17,792 nt of DNA from positions 1 through 17,792 of the forward strand of contig CAYFUL010000028.1 of NCBI GenBank assembly GCA_964346375.1, given 5' to 3'. Position numbers and translations under genes: made by a program. Shown here one piece after another: positions 7,619 through 16,718 of the stretch (the first letter of the stretch is position 1; every line of letters begins with the position of its first letter). This stretch comes from CAYFUL01 sp964346375. Lineage in GTDB: Bacteria > Bacillota > Clostridia > Tissierellales > Peptoniphilaceae. The notes under the pieces were generated by a model, which was given only the letters and a program-made list of their open reading frames with translations, did not search any database and was not told the DNA's origin.

Positions 7619-9988
7619 TTACTTTATATCAACATAGGTAACGCCACTTCCTCCATCGTCGTAGTCCGCTTCCCTAACTTTCTTTACAAATTTTATTCTC
7701 TTTAGGTATGGCCTTAATTTATCTCGTAACACGCCAGTACCTTTACCATGAATAATTCTAACAGATTTTAAACCTGAAATATAGGCGTCGTCAAGATATT
7801 TGTCTATTATTATTGTTGCCTCTTCAAAATTTTTGCCCCTTATATCTATTTCTGAAGATACATTTTTTGCCTTATTTCTAATTATTGATTTTGTAGAACT
7901 CTTTTCTCCTACTTCCTCTTCCTCTGCTGCAATTAACGATGCTTTTGGAATATTCATCTTCATCAACCCAACTTGTACAAGTACATTTCCTGATGAGTCT
8001 GGTAGTTCTAAAACTGTTCCCTTTACCCCAAGTGTAGATACCTCTACACTTTGACCTACTACAATTTCTCCTACTGGATTTTTTGCCTTCTCAATTACAA
8101 GACCATCCTTCTTTTTTCGAACGCTGTCTAATCCTGTACGAAGCATATCATTTGCATCTTGAATCTTTCTAGCATTTTTACTATCTAGGTCCTTTTTTAC
8201 CTCTCTTATTTCAGAAATGGCAAGTTCTGCTTCTTCCTTTGCTTGTAGTAAAATCCTCTTTGCTTCGTCTTTAGACTTTTCAATTTGGGAGTCTCTCATT
8301 CTAATAGTCTTGTCAATTTCTCTCTGTAGACGCTCCCTTTCCCTTTGAAGCTCTTCTCGCTCTAATGTAGACTCTCTTCTATTTTCCTCTAAAATTGACC
8401 TGTCATTTTCTATGGATTGGAGTACAGTTTCAAAATCCACACTTTCCTTTGTAACATACTCCTGTGCATTTTTAATTAGTTCATTTGAAAGTCCAAGTCT
8501 TTTTGAAATTTCAAAGGCATTTGATTTTCCAGGTACTCCTATTAATAATCGAAAAGTTGGAGAAAGAGTATTTATATCAAATTCCATAGAGGCATTTGCA
8601 ACTCCCTCCTCTGTAAGGGCATAGATTTTTAATTGGTTGTAGTGGGTTGTTGCAATAGTCCTTATGTCCTTCTTTCGCATATTATCCATAATTGCCTGGG
8701 CAAGTGCCGCCCCTTCTGTTGGATCTGTACCTGCTCCTAATTCGTCAAATATTACCAGGGAATTTCTATCTGCCTTCTCTAAAATACTTACAATATTTAC
8801 CATGTGAGAGCTAAAAGTTGAAAGTGATTGCTCAATACTCTGCTCATCTCCAATATCTGCATATACTGAACTAAAAATTCCAAGAGTTGAGGACTCTGCC
8901 ACAGGAATATGAAGCCCCGCTTGGTGCATTAGTACCATAAGTCCAACTGTCTTAATACTAACGGTTTTTCCCCCTGTATTTGGTCCTGTAATTATTAGTG
9001 ATGTATATCCATCTCCAAGGGAGAAGTCTATTGGAACTACGTGACTAACTTTAAGCAGTGGATGCCTTGCCTGAACTAGGTCTATATATCTATTGGAATT
9101 TATCCTTGGTTTATGGGCGTTTTGTTCTAGCGCAAGGGATCCCTTGGAAAATATAAAGTCCAATTTTTTTAGAACTTCCTCGTTGGAATTTAACTCCAGT
9201 CCAAATTCTGCAACTTTATTTGAAAGGTCTGCAAGAATTCTCTCTATCTCCTCTCTCTCTGAACCATATAATTCCTTTAATTCGTTATTTAAATTTACCA
9301 CTGCCATTGGTTCAATGTATACAGTTTGGCCACTAGAGGAAACGTCGTGAATAAGACCCTTTATTTTCCCCTTATTCTCCTGTTTTACAGGAACTACATA
9401 CCTTCCCTCTCTCATGGTTACCAGTTGATCTTGAAGGTACTTTTTAGAATCATCTGATGAAACTATTGAGGAGAGTTTACTACGAATGGAGTCCTTTTTA
9501 TTTTTTATGGACCTTCTAATTGTAGAAAGCTTTGGAGAGGCATTGTCAGAGATTTCATCTTCTGAAAGTATTGCAGAATTAATTTCATCCTCTAATTTTT
9601 TATAGGAGAATAGACTTCCAATAAGTCCCTCAATTGTTGGGGCAGAAATTTCCTCGTTATCATTTAAATATCCCTTTAAATATCTGGCAACTCTAAGGGA
9701 ATCAGACACCTTTATTAAATTTCCAGGAGTTAAACTTCCTCCAAGCTCTGCTCTTTTTACATAGTCCTTCATGGAATTTATTCCAAAAAGTGGTGGGTGA
9801 GATTTTTTTACGATTAAATTTACTGCCTCAGCAGTTTCCTCCTGCATACGAGAAATTTCGTCTATATCGTTAGAAATTTCTAATTTATCTATCTCATCTC
9901 TTCCAAGGTCAGATGCAGCGTAGGTTTTTAATTTTTCAATTATCTTATCAAATTCCAATACTCTTATTGCTCTGGTAAAATCTTTCAA
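7619..9988 (-). CDS. mutS2: MutS2 (ATPase/endonuclease of the MutS2 family)
   Basis: MutS2 proteins are not mismatch-repair factors. Known members suppress homologous recombination or split collided ribosomes (RqcU in Bacillus). The 789 residues carry the full layout: N-terminal clamp and core helices, Walker A GPNTGGKT at 335-342, Walker B LVIFDEL at 411-417 followed by GAGTDPTEG, the conserved ATTHY at about 446-450, a long charged coiled coil at about 515-625, a KOW-like segment near 640-685, and a C-terminal Smr nuclease domain from about 712 with HGKGTGVLR at 747-755. The start is TTG at 9988, overlapping the stop of the upstream gene (TTGA) and preceded by AAAGGGG; no ATG fits the conserved N-terminus better. 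Its first residues match the family's LEFDKIIEKL block. Confidence 0.97.
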   Translation of the reverse strand: MKDFTRAIRVLEFDKIIEKLKTYAASDLGRDEIDKLEISNDIDEISRMQEETAEAVNLIVKKSHPPLFGINSMKDYVKRAELGGSLTPGNLIKVSDSLRVARYLKGYLNDNEEISAPTIEGLIGSLFSYKKLEDEINSAILSEDEISDNASPKLSTIRRSIKNKKDSIRSKLSSIVSSDDSKKYLQDQLVTMREGRYVVPVKQENKGKIKGLIHDVSSSGQTVYIEPMAVVNLNNELKELYGSEREEIERILADLSNKVAEFGLELNSNEEVLKKLDFIFSKGSLALEQNAHKPRINSNRYIDLVQARHPLLKVSHVVPIDFSLGDGYTSLIITGPNTGGKTVSIKTVGLMVLMHQAGLHIPVAESSTLGIFSSVYADIGDEQSIEQSLSTFSSHMVNIVSILEKADRNSLVIFDELGAGTDPTEGAALAQAIMDNMRKKDIRTIATTHYNQLKIYALTEEGVANASMEFDINTLSPTFRLLIGVPGKSNAFEISKRLGLSNELIKNAQEYVTKESVDFETVLQSIENDRSILEENRRESTLEREELQRERERLQREIDKTIRMRDSQIEKSKDEAKRILLQAKEEAELAISEIREVKKDLDSKNARKIQDANDMLRTGLDSVRKKKDGLVIEKAKNPVGEIVVGQSVEVSTLGVKGTVLELPDSSGNVLVQVGLMKMNIPKASLIAAEEEEVGEKSSTKSIIRNKAKNVSSEIDIRGKNFEEATIIIDKYLDDAYISGLKSVRIIHGKGTGVLRDKLRPYLKRIKFVKKVREADYDDGGSGVTYVDIK

Positions 9989-12294
9989 TTGATACCCCTT
10001 TGTAGATGGCCATAGGTAAAATTGCCACCAAAGTTTTTTTCTATAAATTCATCTGTATTAAAATCCTTTCCCTTTAAAACATGGTAGTAGGATTTTAATA
10101 TCTCATTACAATTTTCTTCGTCAACGTTAAAAATTAGCTTAAACTCACAAATTCCACCCTTTTTTAACCTGTCTATTTTATCTATTAGTACAATTGGATA
10201 GGAGTTAAAAATCTCCGTATAGTTTCCCCTACTTCTAAATGGAAAATCAATATTCTTAGTGTCCCTTAAATAGTGTAAGTCTTTGGAACTCTTTCCATAT
10301 AATTCCAAAGGATCATTTACAAGTGTCATTACTGGAATATTTCCATAGACAGTTTTTTCTATGGAGCCTCCAATTTTTTTAATAATTCCCTTCGTTTGTT
10401 CAAGGGTAAGTTCTTCAGAAAGGTTTAGGGTAGAAAATCCAATACTTCTAAAATAATTTGCATCATATGCGCTGTAAATATTTAGACCAATATTTCCATA
10501 TAGGTTTACTCCCTGAATACATACTTGCCCTAAATTATCTGCATATATGGATTTTATTCCCAAGGATTTTATTTTCTCTACTCTTTTTAAATGCTCCTCA
10601 GGGGTTTCAATCTTTGGAAATTTTCCAACAACTTCTAAATTTTCGTAAACTTTTAGTTCTTCAAGAAGTTTACTATCTAAATCATCTATGTGAATATAGA
10701 GTTTATCTACTAAGTTTAAGTCCAATTTCTTTAAAATTTCTCTATTATAAACTTCTACATTTAGCTTATAGGAATTTTCCAATGGCTCTCTATTAAGAAC
10801 AACTTCACTAGATGGTAGAGAATTTTTGCTATATGAATTTAATATGGACTCATTTAATTTTTCAACTAGATCTCTACGAAGGGAGTTTAATTTTCCTATT
10901 GGAATAAAAATATCCTCGTCAACTTCTAATTTTATGTCAACTAAATTGTAAACTGTTCCACCTAGTTTTGAAATATTCTCTCTGATTTTTTCTTCAGTAA
11001 GTGGCGCATTTTTAGCCTCTTCTACTAAAAAATCTCCTGTTATAGTTTCAGTAAAGTTTCCAGTTATACCTACTAATTTTGGTACAGAATTCTTTTTAAA
11101 CTCTCCGTATATAGAAATATCCCTATAAGTTTTTTCTTTAGAGATACTCTTTTTAATTTCACTATCTAAATTACTTGAATAGTACCTCATTATTTTTGAG
11201 CCAATTTTAAACTTATTGGTAGTACTGTAAAATACCTCCTCATTTTTATTGGCAGAGAAATTTATTGTAATCTTTTTTTTACCATCTTGAAGAATAAATT
11301 CAAGTCCATCCTTTGGAAAAACTTCCCTATTAAATTTTAGAATATATCCATCGGATTTTTTTGAAACTACTTCCCCAACTTCTACACCACGATTATCTGG
11401 TCTGTCGTAGGATAGAAAATCCTCTCCCCTGCTCCCAAAGGCAAGTCCTCTAGTAAATCCCCTATTAAAAAGCTGGGCTATATTTTCTACATTTACACTC
11501 TCTCTATTTTCAAGGGCATCCCTATATGAACTTACCACTCCATAAACGTACTGTGGATTTTTCATCCTTCCCTCGATTTTTAAAGAGTACACTCCCTTGG
11601 AAATAAGTTCCTCTACTGTGGAATAGCTAATTAAATCCTTTGGACTTAAATGGTATAGGTTGTCTGAAATAACTTCCCTCTTACTATTTAAAATCGTGTA
11701 TCTCTTTCTACAAGCTTGGGCACAATCTCCCCTATTACCACTTCTTCCACCAATCATAGAGCTCATTAAACACTCTCCCGATAATGAAACGCAAAGTGCC
11801 CCATGGATAAAACCTTCAATTTCTATTCCAAGTTCGTTGATCTTTTCTATTTCACTGGTTTCAGTTTCCCTAGCTAGTACAACTCTATTAAAACCAAAAT
11901 CCCTCATATTTTTTGCTGCAATGGAGTTAATTATTGCCATCTGTGTACTTGCGTGAATTTCAGCCTGAGGAAATCTATTTTTTATTACATTTGCAAGTCC
12001 AATACTCTGAATAATAAATGCATCTACATTAATTGAAAGAAGATACTCTATATATTCTAGAGCATCTTCAGTTTCAGAATCTGTTAATAGTGTATTAATT
12101 GCAACGTAGACTTTTACACCTCTTAAATGAGCGTAGACTACTGCTTCCTTTAACTCCTCCCTTGAGAAATTTGAAGCCTTTTTCCGAGCGGAAAATTCCT
12201 CTCCACCAAGGTAAACTGCATCACAACGGGCACTAATTCCAGCAACTAGACTTTCAAAACTTCCCGCAGGGGCAAGTAATTCATATTTTCTCAT
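9985..12294 (-). CDS. Peptidase U32 family protein, RlhA-like (probable RNA hydroxylation enzyme)
   Basis: Members labelled as U32 peptidases include RlhA, needed for hydroxylation of a 23S rRNA cytidine, and TrhP/YrrN-YrrO, needed for tRNA wobble uridine hydroxylation; proteolysis is doubtful for this group. The first 300 residues show MRKYELLAPAGSFESL, DAVYLGGEEFSAR and HASTQMAIIN. The family signature reads EGFIHGALCVSLSGECLMS (160-178), and four cysteines at 168, 175, 191 and 195 are placed as a possible metal or iron-sulfur site. At 769 residues it is longer than the basic U32 core and carries the C-terminal extension (DUF3656-like) seen in large RlhA-type proteins. It overlaps zapA by one base (TAATG) and mutS2 by four. 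Which RNA it modifies cannot be told from sequence. Confidence 0.88.
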   Translation of the reverse strand: MRKYELLAPAGSFESLVAGISARCDAVYLGGEEFSARKKASNFSREELKEAVVYAHLRGVKVYVAINTLLTDSETEDALEYIEYLLSINVDAFIIQSIGLANVIKNRFPQAEIHASTQMAIINSIAAKNMRDFGFNRVVLARETETSEIEKINELGIEIEGFIHGALCVSLSGECLMSSMIGGRSGNRGDCAQACRKRYTILNSKREVISDNLYHLSPKDLISYSTVEELISKGVYSLKIEGRMKNPQYVYGVVSSYRDALENRESVNVENIAQLFNRGFTRGLAFGSRGEDFLSYDRPDNRGVEVGEVVSKKSDGYILKFNREVFPKDGLEFILQDGKKKITINFSANKNEEVFYSTTNKFKIGSKIMRYYSSNLDSEIKKSISKEKTYRDISIYGEFKKNSVPKLVGITGNFTETITGDFLVEEAKNAPLTEEKIRENISKLGGTVYNLVDIKLEVDEDIFIPIGKLNSLRRDLVEKLNESILNSYSKNSLPSSEVVLNREPLENSYKLNVEVYNREILKKLDLNLVDKLYIHIDDLDSKLLEELKVYENLEVVGKFPKIETPEEHLKRVEKIKSLGIKSIYADNLGQVCIQGVNLYGNIGLNIYSAYDANYFRSIGFSTLNLSEELTLEQTKGIIKKIGGSIEKTVYGNIPVMTLVNDPLELYGKSSKDLHYLRDTKNIDFPFRSRGNYTEIFNSYPIVLIDKIDRLKKGGICEFKLIFNVDEENCNEILKSYYHVLKGKDFNTDEFIEKNFGGNFTYGHLQRGIN

Positions 12295-12845
12295 TATTCT
12301 TCACCACGAAGGTATTCAATCTGTCTATTTAAGTCGAGAATTGCCTTTTTTGCATTAAAATACTCTTCCCCAGTAATTTTTAATTCATCTTCAAAGCTTT
12401 TATTCTTTTCTTCAAGAACATTAAACTCCTCTTTTAACTTTTGCATTTCAACAGATAGATTGCTTTTTTCCTTTTGTAGAGTTTTTATCTCTTCAATTTT
12501 TTCTTCAAGAGATGATTTTAGTCTATCTCTTTCATCAGAAACGATCCTAATAGACTTTTCCATCTCTCCAATTTTTTTAAGTTGTTCATCAGCTAATTTT
12601 AAATCTCCACTGCTCTTAGTAAGCTTTTCCTTTTCAATGGAAATCTTATTTTTTTCATCAAGTATATTTAAAGCAGTAAGTACAATTGCCTGAAGGTCGT
12701 TTAATCTATAATTATTTCTTTGAGTTGATGATATTCGCCTATCTAGTTCCTGTGCAAGTTCCTTTACATATTCTCCATTGGTATTTCCAACTACGTTAAA
12801 ACTCATATCTCTAATTTGAACTCTAATTTTTTTATTACTTAACAT
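12294..12845 (-). CDS. zapA: ZapA-like cell division protein with long coiled-coil extension
   Basis: ZapA binds FtsZ and bundles its filaments at midcell. Residues 1-65 carry the ZapA domain: the strand IRVQIRDMSFNVVG, then GEYVKELAQELDRRI, followed by the hydrophobic helix LNDLQAIVLTALNILDE that forms the dimer interface. From about 66 to 183 the protein is almost entirely charged heptad-like sequence rich in K, E and L, predicting a long coiled coil. Typical ZapA is about 85-110 residues, so this is the extended form found in Clostridia next to pheT and a U32 gene. It starts nine bases after pheT and shares one base with the next gene. Confidence 0.88.
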   Translation of the reverse strand: MLSNKKIRVQIRDMSFNVVGNTNGEYVKELAQELDRRISSTQRNNYRLNDLQAIVLTALNILDEKNKISIEKEKLTKSSGDLKLADEQLKKIGEMEKSIRIVSDERDRLKSSLEEKIEEIKTLQKEKSNLSVEMQKLKEEFNVLEEKNKSFEDELKITGEEYFNAKKAILDLNRQIEYLRGEE

Positions 12846-12854
12846 TCCAACCTC

Positions 12855-15236
12855 CTAGGATCTTAAATTACCTCCTAGATTTTCAGTAATAGACTGTACA
12901 ATTTTTTCGGTAATTGGTTGAATTTCCTCGTCCTTTAATGTTCTTTCACTATGTCTAAAGGTAAGGGTAAAGGCAACGGATTTTTTATCCTCTCCTAGAC
13001 TTTCACCAGTATAAATATCGAAAACCCTAAAGCTTTCAAGTAGTTCAGAACCCTCTTTTATTGCTATTTGTTCTAGCTCATATACATCAATATCCCTATC
13101 AAGTACAAAGGCAAAATCACGACTAATAGCTGGGAATTTTACTATAGGTTTGTGTTTATAGTTTTCTATTACATAGTCAAGTAGAACTTCAAAGTCTATG
13201 TTTGCAATATAGGACTTAGCCTTAATTGAATAGTTTTCCATTACAAGAGGATGTACCTCGCCTATTATACCAATTTTCTTATTATCTAGGTAAATTCCAG
13301 CGGTGATTCCAGGATGAAGGTACTCTACCTCATCTCTTTTAAAAACGAGATTTTCTATTCCAATTGTCCAAAGTGCCTTCTCTACAGATTCCTTAATGTA
13401 GTAAAAATCTCCCATTCCATAGGAACCAATAGTAAGGAAGGTCTTTTCTAATGGAAGATCACCCTGTACTGGAATAAAGATCTTGCCAAATTCAAAACCA
13501 CCGAAGTTCTCATTTTTATGATTGTAATTTCTAGAGAGTATATCTAGCATATTTGGTACTAGACTTCTTCTCATTACAGAAAATTCTTCTCCAAGTGGAT
13601 TTAATATTACAACATTATCCCTAGTTTCGCTGTCCTTATTTAAAAGTATGCTGTCGTATGCTTTAGGACTAATAAAGGAGAAAGTAGTACATTCACTATA
13701 TCCCATTGCAAGAAGAACATCCTTTACTCTAAATTCAGTATTTCTAAGTTTAGATCTACCCCCTCTAGTTACTTCTCCAACTAGATTTTTAGGCTCAATA
13801 TTGTGGAATCCATAAAGTCTAGTAATTTCTTCAATTAAATCTTCCTCAATTTCCAAGTCGGACCTAAAGGAAGGAATTTTTGCAATTAAGTAGTCCTCAA
13901 AAATCTCCGTTTCAATTTCTAAACTATTTAAATAATCTGCCATTTCACTAATTGATAAATTTAGACCAGAAAGGGAGTTACATTTTTCCTCTCTAAGTTT
14001 AATTTCAGTAGATACTTCCTCATAATTTTTAGTATCAATATAAGAGCCTACAACTGTTCCTGCTCCAATTTCCTCAATAAGTTGAGCCGCTCTATCTACT
14101 GCAAGTTTTGAAAGATTTACATCAACACCCTTTTCAAATCTCATAGACGCTTCAGTTCTAAGACCAAGTCTTTTTGATGTAAGTCTTATGGTTTCAGAGT
14201 CGAAGTTTGCTCCCTCTAAAAATACCTTCTTGGTACTATCAGTAATTTCAGAGTCAAGACCTCCCATAATTCCGGCAAGACCTATAATTTCAACTCCATC
14301 AGTAATAAGAAGGTCCGTATCTTTAATTAACCTTTCTTGATTATCTAATGTCTTAAATACCTCACCATCAACTCCATCCCTAACGACAATTCTTCCCTCT
14401 TTTAAAGTGTTTAAATCGTAGGAGTGAAGTGGCTGACCAAGTTCAAGCATTACATAGTTTGTAACGTCAACTATATTTGAAATAGGTCTAACGCCAGCAG
14501 AGATAAGGGCATTTTGCATCCATATAGGAGAAGGTTTAATAGTTACGTCCTTTACAACTCTTCCGTAAAATCTATTACAGTTTTTTGACTCAATTTCTAT
14601 GCTTTTAAAGTATTTGGAAATATCTTCAACTTCATTTTTTATAGAAATTTCAGGTTTATTTAATTTTAAGCCAAAGGTTGCAGCAGTTTCTCTACTCATA
14701 CCAAGAATACTAATACAATCTGGTCTATTTGGAGTAAGTTCAATTTCAATAACTTCAGAATCTAAATCAAGTAGACTAAATACATCACTTCCTAGAGGAT
14801 ATTCCTCATTAAAAATATAGATTCCGTCCCTTTGCTCCCTTGGAATAACAGAAACATCAAGTCCAAGTTCTTCAAGTGAGCAGAGCATTCCATGAGAAGG
14901 TACTCCTCTAAAATCAGACTCTTTAATTTTCATATCTCCGTGTAGAGTTGCACCAATTTTTGCAACGGGAACATAGGCTCCTTCAAAAACATTAGGGGCG
15001 CCAGTAACAATTTGAAGAACTTCATCGCCAATATCAATAGCACAAATTAGAAGTCTATCGGCATTAGGGTGCTTTTCAATTTTATTAATTACACCAAGTA
15101 CAACTCCACTCATATTTCCCTTAGGACTAATAATAGACTCAACATGGGAGCCAGAGTCCGTAATTTTATCGGCAATTTCCTTTGTGCTTTTATCTATATC
15201 AACATATTTTTTTAACCAACTAACAGGTAGTAACAT
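12855..15236 (-). CDS. pheT: Phenylalanyl-tRNA synthetase, beta subunit
   Basis: Beta subunit of the alpha2-beta2 class II enzyme that charges tRNA-Phe. It carries the editing site and tRNA-binding domains. The 793 residues match the bacterial length. In order: N-terminal MLLPVSWLKKYVDID; the EMAP-like OB-fold tRNA-binding domain at about 40-150 (KHPNADRLLICAIDIG, VTGAPNV); the B3/B4 editing module; the B5 domain; a catalytic-like core; and the C-terminal ferredoxin-fold anticodon-binding domain (FPAISRDFAFVLD to FRHSERTLKDEEI). ATG 15236 follows an AGGAGG site and lies nine bases after pheS. Confidence 0.98.
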   Translation of the reverse strand: MLLPVSWLKKYVDIDKSTKEIADKITDSGSHVESIISPKGNMSGVVLGVINKIEKHPNADRLLICAIDIGDEVLQIVTGAPNVFEGAYVPVAKIGATLHGDMKIKESDFRGVPSHGMLCSLEELGLDVSVIPREQRDGIYIFNEEYPLGSDVFSLLDLDSEVIEIELTPNRPDCISILGMSRETAATFGLKLNKPEISIKNEVEDISKYFKSIEIESKNCNRFYGRVVKDVTIKPSPIWMQNALISAGVRPISNIVDVTNYVMLELGQPLHSYDLNTLKEGRIVVRDGVDGEVFKTLDNQERLIKDTDLLITDGVEIIGLAGIMGGLDSEITDSTKKVFLEGANFDSETIRLTSKRLGLRTEASMRFEKGVDVNLSKLAVDRAAQLIEEIGAGTVVGSYIDTKNYEEVSTEIKLREEKCNSLSGLNLSISEMADYLNSLEIETEIFEDYLIAKIPSFRSDLEIEEDLIEEITRLYGFHNIEPKNLVGEVTRGGRSKLRNTEFRVKDVLLAMGYSECTTFSFISPKAYDSILLNKDSETRDNVVILNPLGEEFSVMRRSLVPNMLDILSRNYNHKNENFGGFEFGKIFIPVQGDLPLEKTFLTIGSYGMGDFYYIKESVEKALWTIGIENLVFKRDEVEYLHPGITAGIYLDNKKIGIIGEVHPLVMENYSIKAKSYIANIDFEVLLDYVIENYKHKPIVKFPAISRDFAFVLDRDIDVYELEQIAIKEGSELLESFRVFDIYTGESLGEDKKSVAFTLTFRHSERTLKDEEIQPITEKIVQSITENLGGNLRS

Positions 15237-15245
15237 ATGACCTCC

Positions 15246-16268
15246 TTAAAACTGTCTTAAAAATCTATCGTCATTTTCAAATAGATTTCTAATATCGTTT
15301 ACACCATACTTTACCATGGCAATTCTATCAATTCCCATACCAAAGGCAAACCCAGAATAAACTTCAGGGTCAATACCGCAGTTTCTTAGTACATTAGGAT
15401 GAACCATTCCACATCCTAAAAGTTCCATACTCCAACCGGTATTGTTACACTTTTCACATCCAGCGCCATGGCAATGGGTGCAAGTAGCGTCTACCTCGGC
15501 ACTAGGTTCAGTAAATGGGAAGTAATGAGGTCTAAATCTCGTTTTAATATCCTTGCCAAATAGTTCCCTAATGAAAATATTTAGAGTTTCAAAGAGATTC
15601 GCCATAGAAATATTTTTATCAACTACAAGACCTTCTAATTGGTGAAACATTGGAGAGTGAGTAGCATCAACTTCATCAGATCTAAACACTCTACCACTAC
15701 TAACCATACGAATAGGAGCGCCAAACTCCTTCATAGCTCTAATCTGTGTAGGAGAAGTTTGAGTCCTAAGTACAGTACTATCATCAATATAAAAAGTATC
15801 ACTTAAATCCCTAGAAGGGTGATTTTTAGGAGCATTAAGTAGATCAAAATTATTAGCAACACTCTCAACTTCTGGACCAGTGTACACAGTAAAGCCCATT
15901 TCAATAAAAAGATCCTCAAGTTCTTCAAGAGTTTTAATAAGAGGATTTCTATGACCTAATTTTATATTGTCAGTTTTTAGTGTAACGTCAATTCTTTCAC
16001 TTTTAAGCTGATTTTGAAGTTCCTCTTTTTTAATTTCAGTCTTTCTACTTTCAATCTTCTCTTCAATTTCCGCCCTAACTTCATTGGCAAAGGCGCCTAC
16101 AATAGGTCTCTCCTCAGGAGATAATTTTCCCATCTCTCTTAAAATAAGAGTTAATTCACCCTTTTTACCAAGAGTCTTAACTCTAATATCCTCAATATCC
16201 TTTAGAGATTTCCCACAATCCAATTTATGTAGAACATCATTTTTTATATCAATTAATTTCTCTTTCAT
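15246..16268 (-). CDS. pheS: Phenylalanyl-tRNA synthetase, alpha subunit
   Basis: Catalytic subunit that activates phenylalanine and charges tRNA-Phe. I place the start at ATG 16268, giving 340 residues. It has an AGGAGG site at 16272-16277 and begins with the family's MKEKLIDIKNDVL. The longer open frame to 16370 would include the promoter and a tail unlike PheS. After the N-terminal coiled coil (about 1-90) come class II motif 2 (GRVFRSDEVDATHSPMFHQ, 192-210), the block FRPHYFPFTEPSAEVD (245-260) and motif 3 (GFAFGMGIDRIAM, 306-318). Four cysteines at 263, 266, 271 and 274 (CxxC-x4-CxxC) form a likely zinc knuckle insertion that is common in Firmicutes PheS. It is the first gene of the six-gene operon. 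Confidence 0.98.
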   Translation of the reverse strand: MKEKLIDIKNDVLHKLDCGKSLKDIEDIRVKTLGKKGELTLILREMGKLSPEERPIVGAFANEVRAEIEEKIESRKTEIKKEELQNQLKSERIDVTLKTDNIKLGHRNPLIKTLEELEDLFIEMGFTVYTGPEVESVANNFDLLNAPKNHPSRDLSDTFYIDDSTVLRTQTSPTQIRAMKEFGAPIRMVSSGRVFRSDEVDATHSPMFHQLEGLVVDKNISMANLFETLNIFIRELFGKDIKTRFRPHYFPFTEPSAEVDATCTHCHGAGCEKCNNTGWSMELLGCGMVHPNVLRNCGIDPEVYSGFAFGMGIDRIAMVKYGVNDIRNLFENDDRFLRQF

Positions 16269-16289
16269 GATTCCTCCTAACCTACATAA

Positions 16290-16298
16290 ATTATAGCA
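16290..16298 (-). promoter_or_regulatory. Extended -10 promoter of the pheS operon
   Basis: On the minus strand TGC-TATAAT is a perfect extended -10 element. No convincing -35 stands 16-18 bases upstream, which is tolerated for extended -10 promoters. Transcription would begin near 16283, leaving a leader of only about 15 bases before the ATG. That leaves no room for the T-box riboswitch or attenuator often found before pheS in Firmicutes. Confidence 0.7.
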
Positions 16299-16416
16299 TA
16301 TAATGAGAAAATAACGCATATAGAGGTGAAAATAATGTATATTAAAATAAATAAATTTCAAATTTTTCAAATGTTAATTATTTTAACGCTATAAATTATT
16401 TACGATATACTTGCAT

Positions 16417-16440
16417 AAAAAAAAGATGGTCGCTCATCTT
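16417..16440 (-). terminator. Rho-independent terminator of the YefM-YoeB operon
   Basis: On the minus strand AAGATG pairs with CATCTT around the six-base loop AGCGAC, followed by eight T. It starts three bases after the toxin stop codon and insulates the pheS promoter from the toxin-antitoxin operon. Confidence 0.85.
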
Positions 16441-16442
16441 CT

Positions 16443-16718
16443 CTATAGATTTTCGTAATATGTCCACATACTAATAATTTTCACAACTTTATTTTCTTCA
16501 TCAACAGAATACACTAATCTATGTTTAATATTAATTCTTCGCGAGTATAAACCCTTATAGTTCCCCACCAATTTTTCATAAGAAGGTGGACTTTTATATG
16601 GATTTTCCTCCAGTACCTTTAACAAATTATCCACTTTATTTTTTAAACTAGGATTGTTTTTTATCTTTTCCTTGTCTGATTTTGCCTGTTTAAGAATTTT
16701 TATTCTGTAATTTACCAT
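16443..16718 (-). CDS. yoeB: YoeB/Txe-family ribosome-dependent mRNA endonuclease toxin
   Basis: RelE-fold toxin that cleaves mRNA in the ribosomal A site and is held inactive by YefM. The 91 residues match the family. The C-terminal half shows YEKLVGNYKGLYSRRI and then KHRLVYSV. E48 and R67 align with the catalytic Glu46 and Arg65 of E. coli YoeB. The tail reads MWTYYENL. In E. coli YoeB the last two residues are the catalytic His83 and Tyr84, and here the histidine position (87) is tyrosine while Tyr88 is kept. Activity may therefore be reduced or lost. It overlaps the antitoxin gene by seven bases in another frame, as usual for such pairs. It is the only full-length toxin in the stack. Confidence 0.88.
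   Translation of the reverse strand: MVNYRIKILKQAKSDKEKIKNNPSLKNKVDNLLKVLEENPYKSPPSYEKLVGNYKGLYSRRINIKHRLVYSVDEENKVVKIISMWTYYENL

Noticed and set aside
16269..16370. A 34-residue N-terminal extension of PheS from an upstream ATG at 16370
   Set aside because: It runs through the TGC-TATAAT promoter and the AGGAGG site, and it does not resemble PheS; ATG 16268 fits the family start.
16299..16416. T-box riboswitch searched for upstream of pheS
   Set aside because: The promoter sits only about 22 bases before the ATG. The AT-rich stretch further upstream shows no T-box core, specifier hairpin or antiterminator.
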